Below, one piece after another: positions 17,818 through 30,366 of a stretch of DNA of 38,301 bases. A model generated the notes under the pieces. It made no database searches and was not told where the DNA came from. It saw only the letters and a program-made list of their open reading frames with translations. The stretch is taken from assembly GCF_003253995.1 (NCBI RefSeq), contig NZ_QKZL01000028.1, positions 1-38,301 of the forward strand, in the 5' to 3' direction. This DNA is from Palleronia aestuarii (GTDB taxonomy: Bacteria > Pseudomonadota > Alphaproteobacteria > Rhodobacterales > Rhodobacteraceae). Made by a program: the position numbers and the translations under genes. Numbering within the stretch: the stretch's first letter is position 1; each line of letters begins with the position of its first letter.

Positions 17818-18317
17818 TCGGCGGCCTCCGCCGTGCCGCGGAACTGCCGGCGCTGCTCTTCCTCCATCATCGCCTCGAGCACCTCGCGGAATCCCGCGAC
17901 CGCGTCCGGCCCCGCACGGCGGAAGGCGTCGCGCATCCGCGCACTCTGCGCCTCCGCGAGTTCCGCCTCGAGCGCGCGGCCGATCTCGGTCAGGTAAAGA
18001 TGCCGCTCGCGCTTGTCCCGTTCGCCTACGCGGCTCTCCACGCGGCCATCCTCGATCAGCGTCCGCAGCACCCGATTCAGCGATTGCTTCGTCACGCCCA
18101 GGATCGCGAGGAGATTGTTGACCGTCGTGCCCGGCCACCGGTTGATGAAATGCACCGCCCGGTGATGCGCCCGGCCATAGCCGTAGCGCGCGAGGATCCT
18201 GTCGGGGTCGGCCGTGAACCCGCGGTAGGCGAAGAACATCGCTTCGATCCCCGCGCGCAGCTGCGCGTCGGTCAGAAAGAGCAGCGTCTCGCCCCTCGAG
18301 TGATGGCCTTGGGACAT
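17814..18317 (-). CDS. petP: MarR-family regulator, PetP-like
   Basis: A 167-residue winged-helix dimer of the MarR family. The DNA-binding core is 'HHRAVHFINRWPGTTVNNLLAILGVTKQSLNRVLRTLIEDGRVESRVGERDKRERHLYLTEIGRALEAEL', with the recognition helix around 'TKQSLNRVLRTL' and the wing at 'RVGERDKRERHLYLT'. The ATG at 18317 follows GGGAGAA at a good distance; 29 upstream in-frame codons fall in the promoter region and are not family-like. It overlaps petR by ATGA. A perfect TATAAT at 18339-18344 and an AACAAAG/CTTTGTT inverted repeat lie just upstream, which suggests autorepression. Any ligand is unknown. Confidence 0.88.
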   Translation of the reverse strand: MSQGHHSRGETLLFLTDAQLRAGIEAMFFAYRGFTADPDRILARYGYGRAHHRAVHFINRWPGTTVNNLLAILGVTKQSLNRVLRTLIEDGRVESRVGERDKRERHLYLTEIGRALEAELAEAQSARMRDAFRRAGPDAVAGFREVLEAMMEEEQRRQFRGTAEAAE

Positions 18318-18338
18318 CGCGGTTTTCTCCCTGCGTAA

Positions 18339-18417
18339 ATTATAAACAAAGTTTAAGTCAGCTTTGTTGACATTCCAAGGGGCGGGTGTTAGCCGATCCT
18401 CCAAGTTTACGCAACTT
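18339..18417 (-). promoter_or_regulatory. petP promoter with inverted-repeat operators
   Basis: The divergent petP/ilvE region is AT-rich. On the minus strand TATAAT (18339-18344) is a perfect -10 box for petP. Immediately upstream is a perfect 7-bp inverted repeat AACAAAG/CTTTGTT (18345-18351, 18362-18368) covering the spacer and -35 area. A second dyad, AAGTT-N5-AACTT, lies at 18403-18417. The 17-bp centre spacing of the first repeat is typical of MarR operators, so PetP is the obvious candidate. Confidence 0.5.
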
Positions 18418-18469
18418 TGTGTCCGGTATGGACCTATTTTTGTAATATCCAGGAAATGAGGGAAGAACC

Positions 18470-19339
18470 ATGTCAGGCGGCTACGATGATCGCGACGGCA
18501 AGATCTGGATGGACGGCCAGCTCGTCGAATGGCGCGATGCGAATGTGCACATCCTGACCCACGGCCTGCATTACGCCTCCTCCGTGTTCGAGGGGGAGCG
18601 CTGCTACGGGGGCAAGATCTTCAAGGGCCGCCAACATTCCGAGCGTTTGGTCCGCTCCGCGGGGCTCATCGATTTCGAGATCCCCTATTCGCTCGACGAG
18701 ATCGACGCCGCCAAGGACGCCGTGCTGAAGGCGAACGGGCTCACCGATGCCTATGTCCGCGCCATCGCCTGGCGCGGCGCCGGCCCCGACATGGGCGTGG
18801 CCTCCGCCCGCAACCCGGTCCGCCTCGCGGTCGCCGCCTGGGAATGGGGCAATTACTACGGCGATGCCAAGACCCGCGGCGCGAAGCTCGACCTGTCGAA
18901 GTGGAAGCGCCCCTCCCCCGAGACGATCCCGGCGGAGGCCAAGGCAGCCGGCCTCTACATGATCTGCACGATGTCGAAGCACGCGGCGGAAGCCAAGGGC
19001 TGCTCCGACGCGATGATGCTCGATTACCGCGGCTACGTGGCGGAGGCGACGGGCGCCAACATCTTCTTCGTCAAGGACGGCGAGGTGCACACGCCGCTCG
19101 CCGATTGCTTCCTCAACGGCCTGACGCGGCAGACCGTGCTGCAGATGCTGCGCGAGCGCGACATCCCCGTCCACGAGCGCCACATCATGCCCGAGGAGCT
19201 CGAGGGCTTCCAGCAATGCTGGCTCACCGGCACGGCGGCGGAAGTGACCCCGGTGGGCTCCATCGGCGACTACACGTTCGAGGTCGGCGCCATGGCCCGC
19301 GATATCTCCGACGCCTACGAGAAGCTGGTCCGGAGCTAG
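18470..19339 (+). CDS. ilvE: Branched-chain amino acid aminotransferase
   Basis: A 289-residue class IV PLP aminotransferase that swaps the amino group between glutamate and the keto acids of valine, leucine and isoleucine. Family features in order: 'NVHILTHGLHYASSVFEGERCYGGKIFK' near residues 25-52, the segment 'AAGLYMICTMSKHAAEAKGCSDAMMLDYRGYVAEATGANIFFVKDGEV', which contains the PLP-binding Lys region and the cofactor phosphate loop, and 'FLNGLTRQTVLQML'. 'GGYDDRDGKIWMDG' is a normal start, with GAGGGAAG before the ATG at 18470. It is transcribed divergently from petP. Its stop overlaps the end of a small minus-strand gene by 4 bp. Confidence 0.95.
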   Translation: MSGGYDDRDGKIWMDGQLVEWRDANVHILTHGLHYASSVFEGERCYGGKIFKGRQHSERLVRSAGLIDFEIPYSLDEIDAAKDAVLKANGLTDAYVRAIAWRGAGPDMGVASARNPVRLAVAAWEWGNYYGDAKTRGAKLDLSKWKRPSPETIPAEAKAAGLYMICTMSKHAAEAKGCSDAMMLDYRGYVAEATGANIFFVKDGEVHTPLADCFLNGLTRQTVLQMLRERDIPVHERHIMPEELEGFQQCWLTGTAAEVTPVGSIGDYTFEVGAMARDISDAYEKLVRS

Positions 19340-19530
19340 GCTTCGATCCCGCGCGCGATCCTGAGAAACCTGGGCAGGCGCCGCGCGGGACGGACGGGCG
19401 CGGCGCGGTCGAGCCGGACGAGGCGCCGGCTCAGCTCGCCCGCCCGGGCCATCCGGTCGAGCGCGTAGCACCGCGCGAGCGACCGGGTCGTAACCCGCGA
19501 ACCTGACTGATCGAGAACATGACGGGACAT
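19336..19530 (-). CDS. Small basic hypothetical protein (64 aa)
   Basis: A 64-residue Arg-rich protein ('SLARCYALDRMARAGELSRRLVRLDRAAPVRPARRLPRFLRIARG') with no family that I recognise. Support comes from the translation signal: a perfect AAGGAGG lies 6 nt before the ATG at 19530, the best ribosome binding site in the neighbourhood. The last bases overlap the ilvE stop tail to tail. The protein is predicted helical with positively charged faces; binding to nucleic acid or membrane lipid is speculation. It is the final possible member of the minus-strand mtgA-to-eamA cluster, 58 bp after eamA. Confidence 0.55.
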   Translation of the reverse strand: MSRHVLDQSGSRVTTRSLARCYALDRMARAGELSRRLVRLDRAAPVRPARRLPRFLRIARGIEA

Positions 19531-19588
19531 CTCGTTCCTCCTTCGAGTGAATCGCCTGTCCCGCCATCATAGCGTATTGCGCCGCCGG

Positions 19589-20506
19589 CTACATCATTCC
19601 CTTCGCGCGCAGCTTGCGCCGGGCCGTTTCCGCACGGTTCAGCTGGTGCTCGCGCAGGACGATCGCGATGCCCGACCCGATGATCAGCGCGGCGCCCGCG
19701 TAGATCGGCCAATCCGGCACCTCGCCGAACCAGACGAACCCGATCAGCGTCGCCCAGATCATCGAGATGTAGGAGAAGGGCGCCAGCGCCGAGGCGTCGG
19801 CATATTGATAGCTCGCCGTCAGGAACATCTGTCCCACCGCGCCGAAGAGGCCGCATCCCGCGAGGAGCAGCGCTTCGTAGGGAGTGGGCCAGACCCAGCC
19901 GAAGGGCAGCGTGAAAAGCGCGCCCACCGCCGCCGTGGCGAGGAAGTAGAACGCGATCGCCTCGCTCCGCTCCGTGCCCGACATCGCCTTGATGATGACC
20001 TGCGCCAGCGCCGCGAGCCCCGCGGAGGTCAGCGCCATGCCCGCTCCGAGAAGCGCTAGGCCGCTCATGTCGGATGTCCCGAACCGCGGCGCGACGATGA
20101 CGAGGACGCCCGCGAGCCCCGCCGCCACGGCGCCGAGCCGGATCAGTCGGAACCGCTCGCCCAGGATCAGCGCGGCGAAGACCACGAGGAAGACGGGCGT
20201 GGCGAAGCGGATCGCCTGCGCCTCGGCCAGCGGCAGGATCGCGAGCGAGCCGAAGCCCAGCCCCATCGACACCGTGCCCACGACCCCGCGCACCACGTGG
20301 CTGCGGAGGTTGCCGACATAGAGCCCGCTGCGAAGTTCTCCCCGCGCCCAGAGCCATCCCGCGATGATCGGCAGCGACAGGAACGCGCGGAAGAACACGA
20401 CCTGACCGGTCGGCACGGTCTCGGACGCGGCCTTCACGAAGGCCGACATGAAGGTCAGGATCGTGAACGCCACGAGGATGAGGGAGATGCCGCGCAGGGG
20501 AGCCAT
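19589..20506 (-). CDS. EamA/DMT-family transporter
   Basis: A 305-residue inner-membrane protein with about ten hydrophobic helices in two five-helix EamA repeats (residues ~1-140 and ~150-290). It begins 'MAPLRGISLILVAFTILTFMSAFVKAASETVPTGQVVFFRAF', the usual first helix plus the helix-2 'vffR' region. Repeat-end signatures are 'FAALILGERFRLIRLGAVAAGLAGVLVIVAP' and 'IGFVWFGEVPDWPIYAGAALIIGSGIAIVLRE'. Members move amino acids, metabolites or nucleotides out of or into the cell; the substrate cannot be inferred here. No clear ribosome binding site precedes the ATG at 20506; a perfect 12-bp palindrome lies there instead. Confidence 0.9.
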   Translation of the reverse strand: MAPLRGISLILVAFTILTFMSAFVKAASETVPTGQVVFFRAFLSLPIIAGWLWARGELRSGLYVGNLRSHVVRGVVGTVSMGLGFGSLAILPLAEAQAIRFATPVFLVVFAALILGERFRLIRLGAVAAGLAGVLVIVAPRFGTSDMSGLALLGAGMALTSAGLAALAQVIIKAMSGTERSEAIAFYFLATAAVGALFTLPFGWVWPTPYEALLLAGCGLFGAVGQMFLTASYQYADASALAPFSYISMIWATLIGFVWFGEVPDWPIYAGAALIIGSGIAIVLREHQLNRAETARRKLRAKGMM

Positions 20507-20516
20507 GCGGGGCTGC

Positions 20517-20528
20517 TATACCGGTATA
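20517..20528. promoter_or_regulatory. Perfect palindrome TATACCGGTATA before eamA
   Basis: A 12-bp perfect dyad 10 bp upstream of the transporter start codon, in the 40-bp gap after the App1 gene; GGAATACC follows nearby. The shape fits an operator of a GntR- or TetR-like repressor, but no such regulator is encoded beside it. Confidence 0.4.
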
Positions 20529-20546
20529 CGGCGGAATACCAGACGG

Positions 20547-21560
20547 CTACGGCGCGATCCCGCGCGCCTGCAGCATCTCTGCCGCGCCCGCGAAATCCGG
20601 CCCGTCGAAGACGCTCACGCCCTCCTTCCGCATCGCCTCGATCTTCGCGTGGCTCTCCGTATCGGGCCCCGGCCGTGGCTCGCGCAGGATCACGGCGGCG
20701 ATGCGCGATCCGTGCCGGTGCCGGGCGGCGTGATAGACGCTCGCGTCGTGCTGACCGGTATCGCCGACGAGGACGAAGGGCAGATCGGGATTGGCGGCGA
20801 GAATCCGATCGATCGCATCGCCCTTGTGATCGCCATGCGTGCCGGTGAAGAACTTGTCTTCCGAGAGGCCGTAATCGCGCAGGAACATCGGCCCCGCCAC
20901 CAGACCCGCGCGGTCGAAGACCCGCTCGAGGAAGCTGTGCAGGTTCCACGGCGAGGAACTGACGTAATAGACCGGATTGCGCCCGCCGCCCGAGAGGTGG
21001 TCCATCAACGCCACCGCGTCGGGAAAGATCTTCCGCGTGTTGAGCGAGCCCGTGAACGTGGTCCAGAGATTGCGGGCGAGCGAATACGCCCCCGTGTGCA
21101 TCATCGTGTCGTCGATATCGGAGATCACGCCGAACCGCGCCTCCCGGCTCGGGACCATCGCGCGGAAGGAAACCCGGCTCTCCGGATCGCCCGCGATCTG
21201 CAGGTCGATCTCCTGCCAGCCGGGCGCGGCGTCTCCGGGCACATCCAACATGACATAGCCCTCCTCGTCGCTGCGGGTGCTGACGCCGTGAGCGGGCGCC
21301 TCGACGAGCACGTTCGCGACCTCGTTGGTGAAGAAGAGCGAGACCATCTCGCGCAGGTTCTGCCACCGGCTCTGGCCCGGATCGGGCGTGGTCCGGCGCA
21401 GGCTCGCGAGCACCCTGCCGCGCAGGACGAGACCGCCGGGCGTGGCATAGCCGCGATAGGCGTCGAGGACCGGGCGCTCGACGACCCGGTTCGGCCGCAC
21501 GCGGTCAAAAATCCGTTCGGCCAGCAAGGCCAGCTTGTGCAATCCTCTCGTCCCGGCCAC
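20547..21560 (-). CDS. App1-domain (DUF2183) phosphatase
   Basis: A 337-residue HAD-like phosphatase of the family of yeast App1, a phosphatidate phosphatase; bacterial substrates are unproven. The catalytic motif DxDxT is in 'FGVISDIDDTMMHTGAYSLARNLWTTFTGSLNTRKIFP' near residues 142-180. 'NPVYYVSSSPWNLHSFLERVF' is motif II, 'GTHGDHKGDAIDRILAANPDLPFVLVGDTGQHDASVY' carries motifs III and IV. The N-terminal half ('RGYATPGGLVLRGRVL...') is a beta-rich domain found with App1. The start is GTG at 21560, after GGGGGAG; it follows queG by 12 bp, so the two are probably co-transcribed. Confidence 0.9.
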   Translation of the reverse strand: MAGTRGLHKLALLAERIFDRVRPNRVVERPVLDAYRGYATPGGLVLRGRVLASLRRTTPDPGQSRWQNLREMVSLFFTNEVANVLVEAPAHGVSTRSDEEGYVMLDVPGDAAPGWQEIDLQIAGDPESRVSFRAMVPSREARFGVISDIDDTMMHTGAYSLARNLWTTFTGSLNTRKIFPDAVALMDHLSGGGRNPVYYVSSSPWNLHSFLERVFDRAGLVAGPMFLRDYGLSEDKFFTGTHGDHKGDAIDRILAANPDLPFVLVGDTGQHDASVYHAARHRHGSRIAAVILREPRPGPDTESHAKIEAMRKEGVSVFDGPDFAGAAEMLQARGIAP

Positions 21561-21572
21561 GCGGGGCTCCCC

Positions 21573-22958
21573 CTACCCTGTTTCGAGCCGGATTTTAGCC
21601 CAGCGCGCCGCGTCCGCAACGCCCGGGTCGGGATCGGAGACGAGCGGCCCGAGTGCCGCGCCGAGCGCCGGCCGGCCGGAATTGCCGATCGCGTAGCAGA
21701 CGTTGCGCACGAACCGGTCGCGCCCGATCCGCTTGATGGGCGAGCCCGAGAAGGCCGCGCGGAAGCCTGCATCGTCGAGCCCGGCCAGCGCGGCCAGCTC
21801 CGGCGCGCGGCGTCCGGGCGCGGGCGCCAATCTCATGTCCCGCCCCGCAACGGCGAACTTGTTCCAGGGGCAGATGGCGAGGCAATCGTCGCAGCCATAG
21901 ATGCGGTTGCCGATGCCGGGGCGCAGGCTCTCGTCCACCGGCCCGCGATGCTCGATCGTGAGATAGGAGATGCAGCGCCGCGCATCGAGTTCGAAGGGCG
22001 CGGGGAAGGCGTCCGTCGGGCAGATGTCGAGGCATTTGCGACACGACCCGCAATGCTCCGTCTCGGCCCGGTCGGGCGGCAGGTCGAAGGTGGTGAAGAT
22101 CGCGCCGAGAAAGATCCAGTTGCCGAGATCGCGCCCGAGCAGGTTCGTGTGCTTGCCCTGCCAACCGAGCCCCGCGGCCTGCGCCAGCGGCTTCTCCATC
22201 ACCGGCGCGGTATCGACGAAGACCTTGACCGGTGAAACCGCAGGCTTCGCCGCGTGCGCGCTCGATGACGCCCCCTGCGTCTTCGAGAGCGGCACCCGGT
22301 TCCCAGTTTCGCCTGGAAGCGCCTCCCGGTCCCCGGTCTCGCCTTCCTCGCCGGGCTCCATGTCCCCGCGAGGCCCCGGGTCGAGCCCGGGGCGCGACAC
22401 CGCCAGCCCCGAACCTCGGCGCCCCGGCCCCCGCGCCGGGGCCTCCCGGCTCCCCGCCTCGCCCTCGCGCATGTCACCCATGCCGCGACCGGCAGGTGCC
22501 TCCCCGGACGCCTCCCGCACCGGCGTCACCGCCACCCAGCCTTCCGGCCCGTCGAAGCCGCCCGCCTCGGCCACGCCCGCGAGCCAGCGCGCGAGCCGCT
22601 TCAGCCGCTTCTTCACCACGTCGTGGTAGTCGCGCCCCTGCGCGTAGACGCTGACCGCGCCGCGCTCGGCCAGTCCCACGTCATCGAGCGGATCGTGATC
22701 CGGCGTGTAGCTCTCGGCGAGCATCACCACCGACCGCGCGGCGGGCCAGAGCGCGGCGGGGTCGCGCCGCCAGGCCGCCCGCTCCGCCATCCAGCCCATC
22801 TGCCCGTGCCGCCCGGCGGCGAGGAAGGCGTCGAGCCGCCCGGCGGCCTGCGGGATCGCGTCCGGGCGGCACACCCCCATCTTCGCGAAGCCCGCCGCCT
22901 GCGCCTCCCGCGCGAGCGCCGCCTTCAGCGCGGCGCCGGGAGGGACCGCGCCCTCCAC
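21573..22958 (-). CDS. queG: Epoxyqueuosine reductase QueG with a long in-frame insertion
   Basis: A 461-residue QueG, the cobalamin and iron-sulfur enzyme that reduces epoxyqueuosine to queuosine in tRNA. The N-terminal domain (residues 1-135) has '[13 protein letters not shown]' and '[36 protein letters not shown]'. Cofactor binding and catalysis follow in '[40 protein letters not shown]'. Two 4Fe-4S clusters use '[12 protein letters not shown]' and '[13 protein letters not shown]'. The C-terminal end is HEAT-like. QueG is usually ~350-380 residues; the excess is an insertion at about residues 136-243, rich in Gly, Glu, Arg and Pro and probably disordered, between two core segments normally joined by a short loop. 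All catalytic parts remain in frame. The start is GTG at 22958, 4 bp after fzlA. Confidence 0.93.
   Translation of the reverse strand: MEGAVPPGAALKAALAREAQAAGFAKMGVCRPDAIPQAAGRLDAFLAAGRHGQMGWMAERAAWRRDPAALWPAARSVVMLAESYTPDHDPLDDVGLAERGAVSVYAQGRDYHDVVKKRLKRLARWLAGVAEAGGFDGPEGWVAVTPVREASGEAPAGRGMGDMREGEAGSREAPARGPGRRGSGLAVSRPGLDPGPRGDMEPGEEGETGDREALPGETGNRVPLSKTQGASSSAHAAKPAVSPVKVFVDTAPVMEKPLAQAAGLGWQGKHTNLLGRDLGNWIFLGAIFTTFDLPPDRAETEHCGSCRKCLDICPTDAFPAPFELDARRCISYLTIEHRGPVDESLRPGIGNRIYGCDDCLAICPWNKFAVAGRDMRLAPAPGRRAPELAALAGLDDAGFRAAFSGSPIKRIGRDRFVRNVCYAIGNSGRPALGAALGPLVSDPDPGVADAARWAKIRLETG
22230..22553 (-). repeat. Palindromic/repeated insertion within queG
   Basis: DNA of the extra ~108 codons. 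It contains an 8-bp hairpin GCCCCGGG/CCCGGGGC (22373-22393), a second hairpin GCCCCGG/CCGGGGC (22421-22442), and three imperfect copies of a ~22-bp unit at 22292-22313, 22321-22343 and 22441-22463, encoding 'GETGNR', 'GETGDRE' and 'GEAGSRE'. The peptide '[11 protein letters not shown]' is of a type I associate with dispersed palindromic repeats in alphaproteobacterial genomes. This looks like an inserted repeat element kept open for translation, similar in idea to Rickettsia palindromic elements. Confidence 0.6.
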
Positions 22959-22962
22959 GGGA

Positions 22963-23628
22963 TCAGAAGTCCAGGTCGGCGTAATGGGCGGGCGGCCGGA
23001 AGCCCGGCACCACGTCGGCGAGGATGGAGCGGAAGGCCGGGCGCGACTTGATCTTGGCGTACCAGTCCTTGACGTTCTCCGACCGCGTCCAGTCCACGTC
23101 GCTGATGTAGTCGAGGCTGGAAAGATGCGCGGCGGCGGCGAAATCGGCCATCGTCAGCGCGTCGCCCGCGAGCCAGCGCCGCTGGTCCAGCAGCCACGCC
23201 ATGTAGTCGAGATGGAACTTGATCGCCTTCGCCCCGGCCTTCACCGCGGTGCTGTCGGGATAGCCCGTCCCCATGATCTTGCGGTTCACCCGCTCGTAGA
23301 GGAGCTTCGAGGTCACCTCGTCGAAGAACTTGCCGTCGAACCAGGCCACGAGCCGGCGCACCTCGAACCGTGCCTTGGCGCCTTCGGGCAGGAGCGGCGG
23401 GTCGCGGTGGACCTCCTCGAGGTATTCGCAGATCGGCCCGCTCTCGGCGTAATGCGTCCCGTCGATGCGCAGCACCGGGACCTTGCCCGCCGGGTTGCGG
23501 CGTAGGAAGTCGGCGTCGCGCTCCCAGTAGCGCTCCTCGACGAGCTCCACCTCGATCCGCTTCTCCGCGAGGCAGAGACGGACCTTGCGGCAGAAGGGCG
23601 AGAGGGGCACGTGGAAGAGGCGGTACAT
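22963..23628 (-). CDS. fzlA: FzlA-like GST-fold division protein
   Basis: A 221-residue glutathione S-transferase-fold protein resembling Caulobacter FzlA, which binds FtsZ filaments, curves them and is needed for constriction rather than for conjugating glutathione. The thioredoxin-like N-terminal domain is '[52 protein letters not shown]'. The helical C-terminal domain has '[54 protein letters not shown]'. The ending '[10 protein letters not shown]' is, as I recall, characteristic of FzlA. The start at 23628 is chosen over 23688 because the fold begins there and AGAAGG precedes it. queG starts 4 bp after its stop. Confidence 0.85.
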   Translation of the reverse strand: MYRLFHVPLSPFCRKVRLCLAEKRIEVELVEERYWERDADFLRRNPAGKVPVLRIDGTHYAESGPICEYLEEVHRDPPLLPEGAKARFEVRRLVAWFDGKFFDEVTSKLLYERVNRKIMGTGYPDSTAVKAGAKAIKFHLDYMAWLLDQRRWLAGDALTMADFAAAAHLSSLDYISDVDWTRSENVKDWYAKIKSRPAFRSILADVVPGFRPPAHYADLDF

Positions 23629-23691
23629 GGGGGGCCTTCTGGCTCGTCGGGTCGCGCCCTCCATGACGCGATCGCCACCGGGCTTCAAGCC

Positions 23692-24432
23692 TCAGCCCTG
23701 AAAGCAGGCCGCCCGCCCGTCGCGCGAGATCACGGCCGCCCCGTCGCGGATCGACGCCGCGCGGCGGGTCACGAAATCCGAGGGCGACGCGGCCGATCGC
23801 GCTTTCGGGTCGGGCAGCACCGCGGCGAGCCGTGCCGCCTGGCCCGCGTCGAGCGCGTCCGCCCCCACCCCGAAATAATGCCGCGCCGCCGCCTCCACGC
23901 CGAACACGCCCTCTCCGAATTCCGCCACGTTGAGATAGACCTCGAGGATCCGCCTCTTCGACCAGAAGAGCTCCACGAGCGGCGTCAGACCCGCCTCGAG
24001 CGCCTTGCGCGGCCAGCTCCGCCCCTGCCAGAGCCAGACGTTCTTGGCGACCTGCTGCGTGATCGTGGACGCGCCGCGCGTCCCTCCAGCCGCGATGGAC
24101 GACCGGATCGCGGCCATGTCGAACCCCCAATGGGTGCAGAACCGCGCATCCTCCGCCGCCACGACCGAGCGCGCCATCACCGGCGCGATCTCGTCCATCG
24201 CCACCCACTCCCGCTCCACCGCGCCGAGCCTGCGCCCCTCGAGCGCCATCGTGATCGTCACCGGCGGGTTCACCACCGAAAAGAGCGCGACCGAGCCGAG
24301 GACGAGCGCGATCACGGCGAGGAGCACGCGCACCGCCAGGATGCGGGCCCGCCGCAACCGGCCCACCGGCGCATCGTCGGCCTCCCGGACCCGCCGTGGC
24401 TTGCCGCGCTTCTTCTCCGATTTCGTCCGCAT
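23692..24432 (-). CDS. mtgA: Monofunctional peptidoglycan glycosyltransferase
   Basis: A 246-residue inner-membrane enzyme that polymerises lipid II into glycan strands without crosslinking them. A basic cytoplasmic N-terminus leads into one membrane anchor, 'ARILAVRVLLAVIALVLGSVALFSVV' (residues ~29-54). The GT51 motifs follow: 'SVVAAEDARFCTHWGFDMAAI' with the catalytic Glu near residue 94, 'GASTITQQVAKNVWL' and 'KRRILEVYLNVAEFGEGVFGVEAAARHYFG' with the second catalytic Glu region. There is no transpeptidase domain, and length is normal for MtgA. fzlA begins 63 bp downstream on the same strand, linking wall synthesis and division genes. Confidence 0.95.
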   Translation of the reverse strand: MRTKSEKKRGKPRRVREADDAPVGRLRRARILAVRVLLAVIALVLGSVALFSVVNPPVTITMALEGRRLGAVEREWVAMDEIAPVMARSVVAAEDARFCTHWGFDMAAIRSSIAAGGTRGASTITQQVAKNVWLWQGRSWPRKALEAGLTPLVELFWSKRRILEVYLNVAEFGEGVFGVEAAARHYFGVGADALDAGQAARLAAVLPDPKARSAASPSDFVTRRAASIRDGAAVISRDGRAACFQG

Positions 24433-24577
24433 GGCGCCATCAACCCACCCGCGGCGCGTGCGTCAAGGGCCCGGCCACCGCACGCAGGGGAACTTCCACC
24501 CCCACAGCAGATTGAGAGTGTGAAAACGCGAACACCGCGTTTCCATTTCGCCACAATCGAACATGTCTGGAGTGCCG

Positions 24578-25606
24578 ATGGCCTACACCGCTTCCTCCCC
24601 GTCCTACGGGGACGCCCCCACCGGCGCGCCCCGGCGCGTTTCCTGGGGCGGCATCATCGCCGGCTCGGTGATCGCGGCCGCGCTGATGGTGCTCCTGACC
24701 ACGTTCGGGATCGGCATCGGCGCCTCGACGATCGACCCGACGGGACAGTCGCCCTCCGGCTCCAGCCTCGGCATCGGCGCGGGCATCTATGCCGTCATCA
24801 CCCAGATCGTCGCGCTCGGCGCCGGTGGCTACGTCGCGGCCCGCCTCGCCGGGATCCCGCGCCCCGTCACGTCGCTCATCCACGGCGCCGCGGTCTGGGC
24901 GGTCACCACGCTCTTTCTCGCGACGGTCGCCATCCTCGGCGGCAACGCCCTCTTCGGCGCGGCGTCGAGCCTCGTCGGCAATACCGCGCGCGGCGTGTCG
25001 AACGCGGTCGAGGCGATCGCGCCCGATAACCTGAGCCTTCCCGATCCGGCCCAGATCGCGAGCCAGGTGTCGTTCGACTCGCTCCCCGACGAGGTCCAGC
25101 AGGCGCTCGAGGAACAGGACATCACGCCCCAGAACTTCCAGGACGAGATGCAGCAATCGTTCCGCCAGGTCGTCAGCGAGGAAGAGCAGCAGCAGGTCGT
25201 GGCCAATGCCCGCCAGTCGCTGACCGACATCCTCCGTTCGCCCGGCAATGCCGGGGAGGAACTGCAATCCTTCATCGACGAGACGCTGTCGGGACCGGGC
25301 GCGGTACTGGGTGACGAAGACCGCCAGGAGGCGCTGACCGTTCTCGAGCGGCGCACCGGCATCACGCCCGAAGAGGCGGAGCAGGTCGTGGCGCAGGTCG
25401 AGACCCGGATCGACGAAGCCGTGGCGGAGGTTCGCCAGACCATCGAGGATGCGCAGCAGCAGGCCCTCGACGCGGCGGAGGCCGCGAGCAACGCGGCCGC
25501 CACGACGGCGCTTCTCCTGTCGCTGGTATCTGTCCTGGGTCTCGCCGCCGCCTGCGGCGGCGCGTTCGCAGGCAAGCCCGACCGGTTCGCACGCGACTAC
25601 GCCTGA
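24578..25606 (+). CDS. Membrane protein of unknown function with coiled-coil region
   Basis: A 342-residue integral membrane protein. Hydrophobic helices lie at about residues 25-50 ('WGGIIAGSVIAAALMVLLTTFGIGIG'), 65-90 ('GIGAGIYAVITQIVALGAGGYVAARLAG') and 95-125 ('PVTSLIHGAAVWAVTTLFLATVAILGG'), with a last one at 308-330 ('AATTALLLSLVSVLGLAAACGGAFAG'). Between them is a long acidic, Gln-rich, probably helical segment (residues ~140-305) such as 'QALEEQDITPQNFQDEMQQSFRQVVSEEEQQQVV'. I recall similar unnamed proteins in Rhodobacteraceae but know no function. The start at 24578 is chosen for GGAG 5 bases upstream; the Met at 24563 lacks a site. It converges with gltB. Confidence 0.8.
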   Translation: MAYTASSPSYGDAPTGAPRRVSWGGIIAGSVIAAALMVLLTTFGIGIGASTIDPTGQSPSGSSLGIGAGIYAVITQIVALGAGGYVAARLAGIPRPVTSLIHGAAVWAVTTLFLATVAILGGNALFGAASSLVGNTARGVSNAVEAIAPDNLSLPDPAQIASQVSFDSLPDEVQQALEEQDITPQNFQDEMQQSFRQVVSEEEQQQVVANARQSLTDILRSPGNAGEELQSFIDETLSGPGAVLGDEDRQEALTVLERRTGITPEEAEQVVAQVETRIDEAVAEVRQTIEDAQQQALDAAEAASNAAATTALLLSLVSVLGLAAACGGAFAGKPDRFARDYA

Positions 25607-25619
25607 CCGGGCCTGGATC

Positions 25620-25641
25620 GGGCGGGGCCGACACCCCGCCC
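25620..25641. terminator. GC-rich hairpin between convergent genes
   Basis: Perfect 8-bp stem GGGCGGGG/CCCCGCCC (25620-25627, 25634-25641) with a 6-nt loop in the 40-bp gap between the membrane-protein gene and gltB, which converge here. No T run follows on either strand, so a bidirectional terminator is inferred from position. Confidence 0.5.
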
Positions 25642-25646
25642 GGCCC

Positions 25647-30203
<4,557 letters not shown>

Positions 30204-30366
30204 GGCGCGTTTCCTTCGTTCAGGTGCGGTATGTCCGCCGCGTATTCGTTCCGTGTGATGCGGGCCCGGATGCCCGCCAATGCGTGATTCCCGGAGGCCC
30301 GGCAGGACCGCGCCGGGCAGATCGGCCGCAGCGCGGCGCGATCCGCGCCCGTCCGTCGGCTTCCGG

